Below, piece by piece: positions 9,076 through 16,485 of a stretch of 64,000 bases of DNA. A program made the translations under genes and the position numbers. Under the pieces are notes generated by a model that ran no database searches, was not told the DNA's origin, and saw only the letters and a program-made list of their open reading frames with translations. The stretch lies in NCBI RefSeq assembly GCF_007559335.1, contig NZ_VMBG01000002.1, forward strand, positions 1,194,894 to 1,258,893. The letters are read 5' to 3'. Origin of the DNA: Rariglobus hedericola. Lineage in GTDB: Bacteria; Verrucomicrobiota; Verrucomicrobiia; Opitutales; Opitutaceae. The stretch's first letter is position 1. Each line of letters begins with the position of its first letter.

Positions 9076-10092
9076 ATGAATGTAACGATGGAAGACATCG
9101 CCAAGGATTGTGGGATTTCCATGATGACGGTTTCCCGCGTGATCAGCGGGAAGGGGCTTGTGAGCGCGGCCACCCGGGAAAAAGTGTTGGAAGCCGTCAA
9201 ACGGCTCGATTTTCAAATCAACACCGTCGCGAGTAATCTGGCGCGCAGTCGCTCGGGATTTATCGGGATCGCGCTGCCGTTTCACGGCCTGATCGGCTCG
9301 GACTATTTCGGTGAAATCGTGCGCGGCGTGCAATCGGTGCTCATGGACACCGAGTGGGATATTTCGCTGTTCGACATCCGCGCCCGCACGTTCGAGGACG
9401 GCGCCAAATTGCAGCAGTTGCACCGGACGCGAAAGGTCGACGGCCTCCTGGTGATCGCGCCCAACGCTCACGAGGCGTTTCTCGAAACATTCAGTTCGAT
9501 GCGCCTGCCGCTCGTGGTGGTGGGCAAGCGGGTTGATCATCGCGGCGTGTGTTGCGTATCGTGCGACGACTACCAAGGCATCGAATCGATGTGTGAACAT
9601 CTCCACGGGCTGGGCCATCGCCGTATTGCTTTTGTCGGCGGGCCGGCCGGTTTTTCGGTGGCTCATGCGCGCGAACAAGCGTTCCTGGACTTCTGCGCAA
9701 GGAAGCGGTTATCGAAGAAAAGCCGACCCTTGTGGAGAGGGGATTATTCGTTCAAGTCGGGCTGCGATGCGGGGCTGGCTTTGTTGCAGACGGAAGAGCG
9801 GCCAACTGCGATCATCGCGGCCAACGATGCGATGGCACACGGGTTGATTGAGGCGACGCGGGAGTTGCGCCTGACTGTTCCGCGCGACGTTTCCATCGGC
9901 GGTTTCGATGATCTGCCCAGTTCGGAGAATATACATCCTGCGCTCACCACGGTGCATCAGCCGGTTTTCGAAATGGCGGCCCACGGAGCGCGCCTCTTGG
10001 TCGAGGCTCTGAACAAACAAGTCCGCCCCGAGGGGCGATCGTTGCTTAAGGTGCGATTGATTGTGCGCCAATCCACCGGTTCGATAGCTTAA
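9076..10092 (+). CDS. LacI-family transcriptional regulator
   Basis: 338 residues. The N-terminal HTH is MNVTMEDIAKDCGISMMTVS, followed by the hinge helix segment and a periplasmic-binding-protein-like ligand domain (VDGLLVIAPN, HLHGLGHRRIAFVGG, FDDLPSSENIHPALTTVHQP). It precedes, on the same strand, a secreted SGNH protein whose promoter carries the palindrome TGTTAGCGCTAACA. A near-identical palindrome precedes the convergent PEP-CTERM gene at 12635-13405. This makes it the likely regulator of both. The effector is probably a sugar, which is inference. Confidence 0.9.
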   Translation: MNVTMEDIAKDCGISMMTVSRVISGKGLVSAATREKVLEAVKRLDFQINTVASNLARSRSGFIGIALPFHGLIGSDYFGEIVRGVQSVLMDTEWDISLFDIRARTFEDGAKLQQLHRTRKVDGLLVIAPNAHEAFLETFSSMRLPLVVVGKRVDHRGVCCVSCDDYQGIESMCEHLHGLGHRRIAFVGGPAGFSVAHAREQAFLDFCARKRLSKKSRPLWRGDYSFKSGCDAGLALLQTEERPTAIIAANDAMAHGLIEATRELRLTVPRDVSIGGFDDLPSSENIHPALTTVHQPVFEMAAHGARLLVEALNKQVRPEGRSLLKVRLIVRQSTGSIA

Positions 10093-10127
10093 GAAAACGG
10101 TATCGGGATTGACGCCTAGGTATGTTG

Positions 10128-10141
10128 TGTTAGCGCTAACA
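10128..10141. promoter_or_regulatory. LacI-type operator (perfect palindrome)
   Basis: TGTTAGCGCTAACA is a 14-bp perfect palindrome with the central CG typical of LacI/GalR operators. It lies 38 bp before the start of the SGNH/autotransporter-like gene and 36 bp after the LacI-type gene. A near copy lies at 13463-13476. Confidence 0.75.
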
Positions 10142-10178
10142 TTATTTGTTTTTAATACCCCATTCTTGTCGCTTCTGT

Positions 10179-12569
10179 ATGAAATACTTTGGCCCCCTGA
10201 TCGTTCCGATGCTTCTGACTGCGGCTTTATCCGCACGGCAGGAAGTGTTGTTTGTCGGCAATAGCTTCACCCACGGACACGAGAATCCCGTGATGGTCTA
10301 CAACAAGGCCAACATCACCGATGCCAACGCGTCAGGCTACGGCGGTGTTCCGGGAATTTTCAAAAAGCTCACGGACCAGGCTGGGCTAGATTACGGCGTG
10401 ACCATCGAAGCGGTGAGCTCGCAGACGTTTTCGTATCACCTGGCCAATCGAGCGACGATCATTGCCGATCCGAAATGGAACGTGGTGGTGTTGCAGGAGA
10501 ACAGCACGAGGCCGCTGCCATCGAACAAAGGGGGCGAGCCCGCATTGTTTCTCAGCGGCGGCGACGGTTTGCAGGATTTGATACTCAGTGCGAATCCGGA
10601 TGCGCGTGTGTTGCTCTACGAAACCTGGGCATCGCCTACCTCGGCCGATGGCAACGGCTATGCGGGCAATTTGCAGGCTATGCAAAACGATCTGCACGAC
10701 GCCTATTACAGGCTGTATTATCGATCCAAGCGCACGTCGGGGAAAATAGATTTCACGGGAATGGTGAGGGTGGGCGACGCGTTTCTCCGTGCCGTAGATG
10801 GCGGTTACGCGGACCCGAACGCGGATGACGGGTTTATGCCCGGAACATTTTACCTCTGGTCCACCGGTGATCACCGTCATGCCGGAAAATACGGGAGCTA
10901 TCTTTCCGCGGTTCTGTTCTACGCGAAGATCACGGGACTCGATCCTCGAGATATTGGCGCGGGAACCGGAACTGCGGCGGCCGATCTGGGGATCAGTGCG
11001 ACGCATGCGGCTCAAATTCACCTCGTCGCTTACGAAACGCAGAACCTGCCGGAGCCGGAACCGCCCGCGCCGCTGTTGCCGGCGATCAACCGGCTGTTAT
11101 CAGGCGTCAGTCCTTACAATTGGAACAACGCGTCGAACTGGACTGCGGGCGCGTTGACGACTGAGCACGGCGTGTTGATTGATGCGAGTTCTCCGGCGAG
11201 TTCGATCGTGGCCAACAGCACGCAGGGCAGTCCGACGTCCTCGGTAAAAAATCTGAGCTTCGACATCGGCGGCGCGACCAAGGCCGTTCAGGCAAACGCC
11301 ACGGTGACGACGACGCGCATTCTCAATCTCACGGGAGGCACGGACGCATTGGGAGGGACGTCGCTTTTACACCTGAGCAATGCAACGACGGGAACAGTTA
11401 ATATCGGCACGAACCCAGGTTGGGGAAAACTCGTGATCACGCCCTCGGCCGATGGTGACATCGTGGTGGAAAACGCCGCGGCCACGCTCGTCTTGGGATC
11501 GACATCGGAAATTTCCGGAGCGATCAGTCTTGGAAAACGAGGAGTGGGGAGCTTGGTGTTTATCGGTGCGAATACGTTCGGCACCGGCGCCGCCAATCTC
11601 CTCGACATCTTTGAGGGCTCGGTCGTGGCCAACACTGCGATTTCGGGAGCGAACTCCGCGACCGGCGCGGCGGGTGTGCGCGTGCGTTCTGCGGCGATAT
11701 TGAGCGGAGTCGGCCAGATCACGCCGGGATCGGCGAAACGGGTGAGTATAGATGCCGGCGGCAGCATCGCGCCGGGCCCGGGTTTGGGAACGTTGACGAT
11801 CAACGGAGCCGCCACCACGGGCAGCGTCTTGGGATTGGCGTCCGGCGCGCGATTAAACATTGAGCTGAACACTGCGGGAGCAAGCGACTTTCAGTCGGAC
11901 AAAATCTCGGTGTTAAACGCTGCGACAGGCGATGTCGTGTTCTCCGGAGCGAGCGTCGATTTCAGTGATCTTTCGGCGGGACGATTACCTGCGGGCGACT
12001 ATGTGTTGTTCACGGCTTCTTCGGGTGCAGCCTATGCGGGACTTTCGGTGGACGGGTCGGGGCGTATTCTTTCCGGTTTGACCATCGACTCGGGACTCGA
12101 CGCTTACAATGCTGGTTTGTGGGTGGTTGGCGGCTCGATCGTGGCGAGGCTGTCGCCTAAACCTTATACGCTTTGGCGAAACCGTTGGTTTACGCCTACC
12201 GAGCAGCAAAACTCCGCGGTTAGCGGTGACTTGGCGGTTATTATGGGAGACGGCATTTCCAACCTGATGAAATACGCGCAAGGCCTCGAGCCCAAGACGG
12301 TCGCCGCGGCGTTCTCGCCGTTGGAGGCGGGCGCGAGCGTGATCGACGGGCACATGCATCTGGCAATTTCTTATCACGAGGCTCTGGAGGCCACGGATCT
12401 CGATTACGTGATAGAGGTTTCTTCGGATCTGAACGCGTGGTATTCGGGATCGAGATACACGATGGAGACAAGCCGGACCAATACCGGTGACGGTCTGACG
12501 CGAATTGTTTCTGCGATCGTTGTGAGACCGGAACACCGCTTCGCCCGGTTGCGAATCACTCGGCGTTGA
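10179..12569 (+). CDS. Secreted SGNH/GDSL-hydrolase-like protein with autotransporter-type repeat region
   Basis: About 796 residues. The start at 10179 gives a signal peptide (MKYFGPLIVPMLLTAALSA). Residues about 20-300 resemble SGNH/DUF4886 hydrolases: the block I motif VLFVGNSFTHG and a C-terminal catalytic-dyad-like GDHRHAGKYG. Residues about 310-640 are rich in G, T, S and N with passenger-associated patterns (NWNNASNWTAG, GVGSLVFIGANTF, GSIAPGPGLGTL) as in beta-helical autotransporter passengers. No beta-barrel or PEP-CTERM end is visible; it closes with a short basic tail. It may be an exported esterase acting on polysaccharide. A LacI-type operator precedes it. Confidence 0.75.
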   Translation: MKYFGPLIVPMLLTAALSARQEVLFVGNSFTHGHENPVMVYNKANITDANASGYGGVPGIFKKLTDQAGLDYGVTIEAVSSQTFSYHLANRATIIADPKWNVVVLQENSTRPLPSNKGGEPALFLSGGDGLQDLILSANPDARVLLYETWASPTSADGNGYAGNLQAMQNDLHDAYYRLYYRSKRTSGKIDFTGMVRVGDAFLRAVDGGYADPNADDGFMPGTFYLWSTGDHRHAGKYGSYLSAVLFYAKITGLDPRDIGAGTGTAAADLGISATHAAQIHLVAYETQNLPEPEPPAPLLPAINRLLSGVSPYNWNNASNWTAGALTTEHGVLIDASSPASSIVANSTQGSPTSSVKNLSFDIGGATKAVQANATVTTTRILNLTGGTDALGGTSLLHLSNATTGTVNIGTNPGWGKLVITPSADGDIVVENAAATLVLGSTSEISGAISLGKRGVGSLVFIGANTFGTGAANLLDIFEGSVVANTAISGANSATGAAGVRVRSAAILSGVGQITPGSAKRVSIDAGGSIAPGPGLGTLTINGAATTGSVLGLASGARLNIELNTAGASDFQSDKISVLNAATGDVVFSGASVDFSDLSAGRLPAGDYVLFTASSGAAYAGLSVDGSGRILSGLTIDSGLDAYNAGLWVVGGSIVARLSPKPYTLWRNRWFTPTEQQNSAVSGDLAVIMGDGISNLMKYAQGLEPKTVAAAFSPLEAGASVIDGHMHLAISYHEALEATDLDYVIEVSSDLNAWYSGSRYTMETSRTNTGDGLTRIVSAIVVRPEHRFARLRITRR

Positions 12570-12573
12570 GAAT

Positions 12574-12603
12574 AAAAAAACCGCCTGCACAGGCGGTTTT
12601 TTT
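12574..12603. terminator. Bidirectional terminator
   Basis: CCGCCTG-CA-CAGGCGG flanked by seven A on the left and seven T on the right. It serves both the + gene ending at 12569 and the convergent minus gene ending at 12635. Confidence 0.9.
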
Positions 12604-12634
12604 AGGGCGGACGGTTTTGATGCCGTGAGGCGAA

Positions 12635-13405
12635 TCAGCTCCGGCGGCGGCGCATCACCAGCGCCGCAAAGGCCGCAAGGCCGGCAAGCACGCCGAACGA
12701 GCCGGGTTCGGGTATGACGGAGTAGGCGCCGACCACGCTGGGGTCCAGCAGGCCGCCACCGTTGATGGAAATTCCGGTGACGCTGGCAATGGCGCCGAAA
12801 TCCGTCACGCCGAGGTCGGTGAAGGAAAACGAGACACCTGATAATTTGCCGCCGGTGAGGGTGCCGGTGCCCGTGTTGTAATCGACATTGGCCAGCGAAG
12901 TCTGCGTGAAGTTGGCGGCGAGAAGGCTGAGCGTGAACGAGCCGACCTGCACGTTGGAAGCGTTGATCAACGTGACGGTGAAGGGATCGCCGTAAGTGGT
13001 GGTCGGAGTGGTTTCGAGAACGAAGAACCGGGTGGATGCATTAAGGGTGAGACCCGTGAACTGGAAGCGTCCGCTGTTCATGTTGTTGACGGCGTCGTTC
13101 ACCGTCAGGCCAGAAGCAGCCGCGTTCGAATCGGTCGGAGCGGTGCCGATCGAGTAAGGCGTGTTGTTGACGGCTGTGACGTTGTTGGCGACGGCGCCAA
13201 GCAGTCCGCTGAACGTGCCTTCGCTGGTAGTGAGTGTTGTCACAGTCGCGTTGCCCGTTATGATTTCGGGTGAACCGGCGGTGAAGCTGCCGGAGAGGCC
13301 GATATCGGTGACTTGGAGCGGAGTCGCGTGCACAAGTGGCAGTCCTAGAGCGATGGCCAATAGCGAAACGAGGGATGCGGCGCGTGAGGTTAAGCGAGGC
13401 TTCAT
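12635..13405 (-). CDS. PEP-CTERM sorting-domain exported protein
   Basis: 256 residues. The start at 13405 gives MKPRLTSRAASLVSLLAIALG, a signal peptide ending near VHA; a longer open frame upstream would run through the operator and lacks a signal peptide. The body is Thr/Ser/Asn/Gly-rich and low in charge. The C-terminus has VIPEPGSFGVLAGLAAFAAL followed by MRRRRS, the PEP motif, membrane helix and basic tail recognised by an exosortase; an exosortase is encoded at 34203. It was not matched to a named domain in its middle part. A LacI-type operator lies 58 bp upstream. Confidence 0.85.
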   Translation of the reverse strand: MKPRLTSRAASLVSLLAIALGLPLVHATPLQVTDIGLSGSFTAGSPEIITGNATVTTLTTSEGTFSGLLGAVANNVTAVNNTPYSIGTAPTDSNAAASGLTVNDAVNNMNSGRFQFTGLTLNASTRFFVLETTPTTTYGDPFTVTLINASNVQVGSFTLSLLAANFTQTSLANVDYNTGTGTLTGGKLSGVSFSFTDLGVTDFGAIASVTGISINGGGLLDPSVVGAYSVIPEPGSFGVLAGLAAFAALVMRRRRS

Positions 13406-13462
13406 AAAGATGGGGTTACTTCTCTTGAAAATGGCAGAGGGTAGTTGTTTTTCAACCCTAAA

Positions 13463-13476
13463 TGTTAGCGTTAACA
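13463..13476. promoter_or_regulatory. LacI-type operator, second copy
   Basis: TGTTAGCGTTAACA differs from the palindrome at 10128 by one central base. It sits upstream of the minus-strand PEP-CTERM gene (start at 13405). The pair brackets both genes next to the LacI regulator. Confidence 0.7.
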
Positions 13477-13610
13477 TTCAGGGATTCGATTTGTGGAAAA
13501 CGGCTGGTTTAAAGCTGGCTGCTTGCGACGATTAGATGGAATCCTTTTTGAAAACTGAAAGCAGGGGCTCTGTCTTGAGGCTAGAATTTAGCGATTTGAC
13601 GGCCTATTAC

Positions 13611-13638
13611 AAAAAAGCCCGACCGATAAAGGCCGGGC
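13611..13638 (-). terminator. Rho-independent terminator of odhA-odhB-lpd
   Basis: Read on the minus strand, GCCCGGCC pairs with GGTCGGGC around a 6-base loop and is followed by six T. It lies 27 bp after the lpd stop. Confidence 0.85.
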
Positions 13639-13664
13639 GGTAATTGCGATGCGAACGGGTGTCT

Positions 13665-15044
13665 TTAGATCGCGTGGATGGCGCTCTTGCTTACGGCCAT
13701 CGCGGCTTCTTTGACGGCTTCGGACATCGTAGGGTGGGCGTGGATCGTGCGAGCTAGGTCTTCGGCGCTGCCGCCGTATTCCATGTGCGTGACGATCTCG
13801 CTGATGAGTTCGCCGGCGTTTTTGCCGAGGATCTGGGCACCGAGGATTTTGTCGGTCTTGGCGTCAGCGATGATTTTGACGTAGCCATCGCCGGCGTCGT
13901 TCGCGAGGGCGCGGGCGTTGGCGGCAAAGTTGAATTTGCCGACGTTGATCGCGAGGCCCTTGGCTTTGGCGGCGTCTTCACCGATACCCACAGAGGCAAC
14001 CTCGGGCTCGGTGTAGATGATGGCGGGCATGAGATCCCAGTTCACGTGACCGTGCTTGCCGGCGATCCATTCGGCGACGGCGACGCCGTCTTCCTCGGCT
14101 TTGTGCGCAAGCATCGGACCATCGATGACGTCACCGATTGCCCACACGCCTGCAGCGGTGGTCTTGAGGTGGGCGTCGACCTTGATGCGTTTTTTGTCGG
14201 TGAGTTCCACGCCGGCTTTGTCGAGGTCGAGGTTGTCGGCGTAGGGACGGCGGCCGACGGCGACGAGAACTTTGTCGGCGGGGAATTCGAGGACCTTGCC
14301 CTCGCGTTCGGCGGTGAGGATGCCTTTGGAGAAGCCGGTGACCTTAGCGCCGCACTCGATTTTGAGTCCCTGTTTCTGGAGCAGGCGGGTGAAGTTGCGG
14401 ACGATGTCGTCGTCGTTGGCGGCGGCGATCTTGGGGAGGAACTCGACGATGGTGACCTCGGAGCCGAGGCGGGCCCAGACGGAGCCGAGTTCGAGGCCGA
14501 TGGCGCCGCCGCCGACGACCACGAGTTTCTTGGGGACCTCGGTGAGGGTGAGAGCCTCGGTGCTGGAGATGACGGTCTTGCCGTCGAACTTCATGAATGG
14601 CAGCTCGACGGGGGCCGAGCCGGTCGCGATGACGATGTTCTTGGCCGTGAGCGATTGGTCGCCGACGGCAACGGTGTTGGCGGAGGTGAACTTCGCTTCG
14701 CCGGTGATGACGGTGATCTTGCGGGCCTTGGCAAGGAGGGCGACGCCGCCGGTCATCTTGGCGACGATGCCGTCCTTCTTTTTGAGCATGGCGGCGATGT
14801 CGATGGAGACGCCGTCGATTTTGATGCCGTGTTCGGACGCGTGCTTTTGCGCGAAGAGGAAGTGCTCGGAGGAAGCGAGCAGGGCTTTGCTGGGAATGCA
14901 GCCGACGTTGAGGCAGGTGCCGCCGAGTTCGGCGCGTTTGTCGATGAGGGCGACCTTGAGGCCGAGCTGCGCGGCGCGGAAGGCGCACACGTAGCCGCCG
15001 GGGCCTGCGCCGATGACGATGAGATCGAAGGATGGGGAGGACAT
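13665..15044 (-). CDS. lpdA: Dihydrolipoyl dehydrogenase (E3)
   Basis: FAD enzyme that re-oxidises dihydrolipoamide for 2-oxo acid dehydrogenase complexes and makes NADH. 459 residues. FAD motif VIGAGPGGYV near residue 10; redox-active disulfide GGTCLNVGCIPSK (C44, C49); NAD motif VVGGGAIGLELGSVWARLG; second FAD segment AIGDV; C-terminal catalytic His/Glu motif HAHPTMSE. It is the last gene of the minus-strand 2-oxoglutarate dehydrogenase operon, separated from odhB by a palindromic repeat. Confidence 0.95.
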   Translation of the reverse strand: MSSPSFDLIVIGAGPGGYVCAFRAAQLGLKVALIDKRAELGGTCLNVGCIPSKALLASSEHFLFAQKHASEHGIKIDGVSIDIAAMLKKKDGIVAKMTGGVALLAKARKITVITGEAKFTSANTVAVGDQSLTAKNIVIATGSAPVELPFMKFDGKTVISSTEALTLTEVPKKLVVVGGGAIGLELGSVWARLGSEVTIVEFLPKIAAANDDDIVRNFTRLLQKQGLKIECGAKVTGFSKGILTAEREGKVLEFPADKVLVAVGRRPYADNLDLDKAGVELTDKKRIKVDAHLKTTAAGVWAIGDVIDGPMLAHKAEEDGVAVAEWIAGKHGHVNWDLMPAIIYTEPEVASVGIGEDAAKAKGLAINVGKFNFAANARALANDAGDGYVKIIADAKTDKILGAQILGKNAGELISEIVTHMEYGGSAEDLARTIHAHPTMSEAVKEAAMAVSKSAIHAI

Positions 15045-15049
15045 TGTAT

Positions 15050-15129
15050 TTAACGCAGAGTCGCAGAGGCGCGGAGAGAAGCCGGGATGGCCTGCGGATG
15101 GACTCCGCGTCTCTGCGCCTCTGCGTTAA
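15050..15129. repeat. Dispersed palindromic repeat, family A (copy 1)
   Basis: An 80-bp imperfect inverted repeat between lpd and odhB. The arms begin TTAACGCAGAGTCGCAGAGG and end CTCTGCGCCTCTGCGTTAA, about 27 bp each. Copy 2 is at 20150-20240. Such CGCAGAG elements recur intergenically in many bacterial genomes; here it may also form a stable hairpin in the operon mRNA. Confidence 0.8.
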
Positions 15130-15133
15130 AAAA

Positions 15134-16369
15134 TCAGACGCTGAGGAGAAGGCGGGTCGGGTCTTCGATGGCCTGCTTGATTTTGACGAGGAAGGTGACG
15201 GCTTCTTTGCCGTCCACGAGGCGGTGGTCGTAGCTGAGGGCGAGATACATCATCGGACGGATGACCACCTGACCGTTGAGGGCGACGGGGCGATCGTTGA
15301 TCGCGTGGAGTCCGAGGATCGCGCTCTGGGGGGCGTTGATGATCGGGGTGGAGAGCATCGAGCCGAAGATGCCGCCGTTGGTGATGGTGAAGCAGCCGCC
15401 TTCAAAATCGGGGAGGCCAAGTTTGCCGTCGCGGGCTTTCTTGGCGACTTCGCCGATGGCCTTCTCGATGCCGGCCATGTCGAGTTTGTCACAGTCGCGC
15501 ACCACGGGGACGACAAGGCCCTTCTCGGTGGAGACGGCCATGCTGATGTCGAAGTAGTGGTTCTGGATGACCTCGTCGCCGTCGAGCTGGGCGTTGATGG
15601 CGGGAACGTCTTTGAGTGCCTGCACGACGGCCTTGGTGAAGAAGCTCATGAAGCCGAGCTTCACGCCGTTCTTTTTGACGAAGTCGTCCTGATATTTTTT
15701 GCGGAGCTCCATGACGGCGGACATGTCGACCTCGTTGAAGGTGGTGAGCATGGCGGCCTCGTGCTGGGCGGAGACCAGGCGCTTGGCGATGGTCTGGCGG
15801 AGTTTGCTCATCTTGACGCGGGAGCGGCGGCCGGTGGCGGGTGCGGTGACCACGGGCGCGGAGGCAGGCAAAGCGGAAGAGGGGGCGGCGGCGACAGCGG
15901 CGGAAACCGTCGAGGCTTTCGGAGCGGATTCGGCGGCAGCGAGGACATCGCCCTTGGTGACGCGACCGGCTTTACCGGTGCCTTCGACCTTGCTGACGTC
16001 GATGTTGGTCTCGGCGGCAACGCGACGGACGGCGGGCGATTGCTCGGTGGAGGCGGCAGTCTTGGCGGGCGCGGGGGCGGCTTCCTTTGCGGCCGGAGCG
16101 GCAGCGGCGGGTGCAGGAGTGGCGCCGGCGGCGGAGGAATCGATGGTGGCGACGACTTCACCGATTTTCACTTCGGTGCCGGGCTGAACCTTGAACGTGA
16201 TCTTGCCGGCGGATTCGGCGACGCCTTCTGAGGTGATTTTGTCGGTTTCGAGTTCGAAGAGGGGCTGGTCCTTCTTGACGACGTCGCCGTCGGCGACGTG
16301 CCACTTGGCGAGGACGCCAGAGCTGATGGATTCGCCGAGGGGCGGGATTTTGACTTCGATGAGGGACAT
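15134..16369 (-). CDS. odhB: 2-oxoglutarate dehydrogenase E2, dihydrolipoyllysine succinyltransferase
   Basis: Carries the lipoyl arm and transfers succinyl to CoA. 411 residues. The lipoyl domain at residues 1-80 includes the lipoylated Lys in [15 protein letters not shown]. An Ala/Pro-rich linker is followed by a peripheral-subunit-binding domain ([20 protein letters not shown]) and a second linker. The catalytic domain ends with [16 protein letters not shown], which contains the catalytic His and Asp. The ETDK and SYDHR signatures fit the succinyltransferase rather than the acetyltransferase branch, and the E1 upstream agrees. Confidence 0.94.
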   Translation of the reverse strand: MSLIEVKIPPLGESISSGVLAKWHVADGDVVKKDQPLFELETDKITSEGVAESAGKITFKVQPGTEVKIGEVVATIDSSAAGATPAPAAAAPAAKEAAPAPAKTAASTEQSPAVRRVAAETNIDVSKVEGTGKAGRVTKGDVLAAAESAPKASTVSAAVAAAPSSALPASAPVVTAPATGRRSRVKMSKLRQTIAKRLVSAQHEAAMLTTFNEVDMSAVMELRKKYQDDFVKKNGVKLGFMSFFTKAVVQALKDVPAINAQLDGDEVIQNHYFDISMAVSTEKGLVVPVVRDCDKLDMAGIEKAIGEVAKKARDGKLGLPDFEGGCFTITNGGIFGSMLSTPIINAPQSAILGLHAINDRPVALNGQVVIRPMMYLALSYDHRLVDGKEAVTFLVKIKQAIEDPTRLLLSV

Positions 16370-16381
16370 GGGTCGGAGGAG

Positions 16382-16482
16382 AAGTAGCGAGTAGTGAGTA
16401 GCGGGTAGTGAGTAGGAGGGCAGCGAGTGGCGGGGGAGTAACGGCTTGGATGCTCGCTACTCACTACCCGCTACTCGCTACT
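16382..16482. repeat. Dispersed palindromic repeat, family B (GTAGYGRGTAG)
   Basis: The odhA-odhB spacer is filled by an inverted repeat. The left arm (16382-16415) iterates GTAGCGAGTAGTGAGTAGCG; the right arm (16453-16482) is the same pattern on the opposite strand (CGCTACTCACTACCCGCTAC). Single arms recur at 49045-49072 and 50215-50246. Confidence 0.75.
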
Positions 16483-16485
16483 TTT

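Noticed and set aside
13785..16231. Two long plus-strand frames over lpd and odhB
   Set aside because: Shadows rich in Gly, Asp and Glu over genes with clear family motifs.
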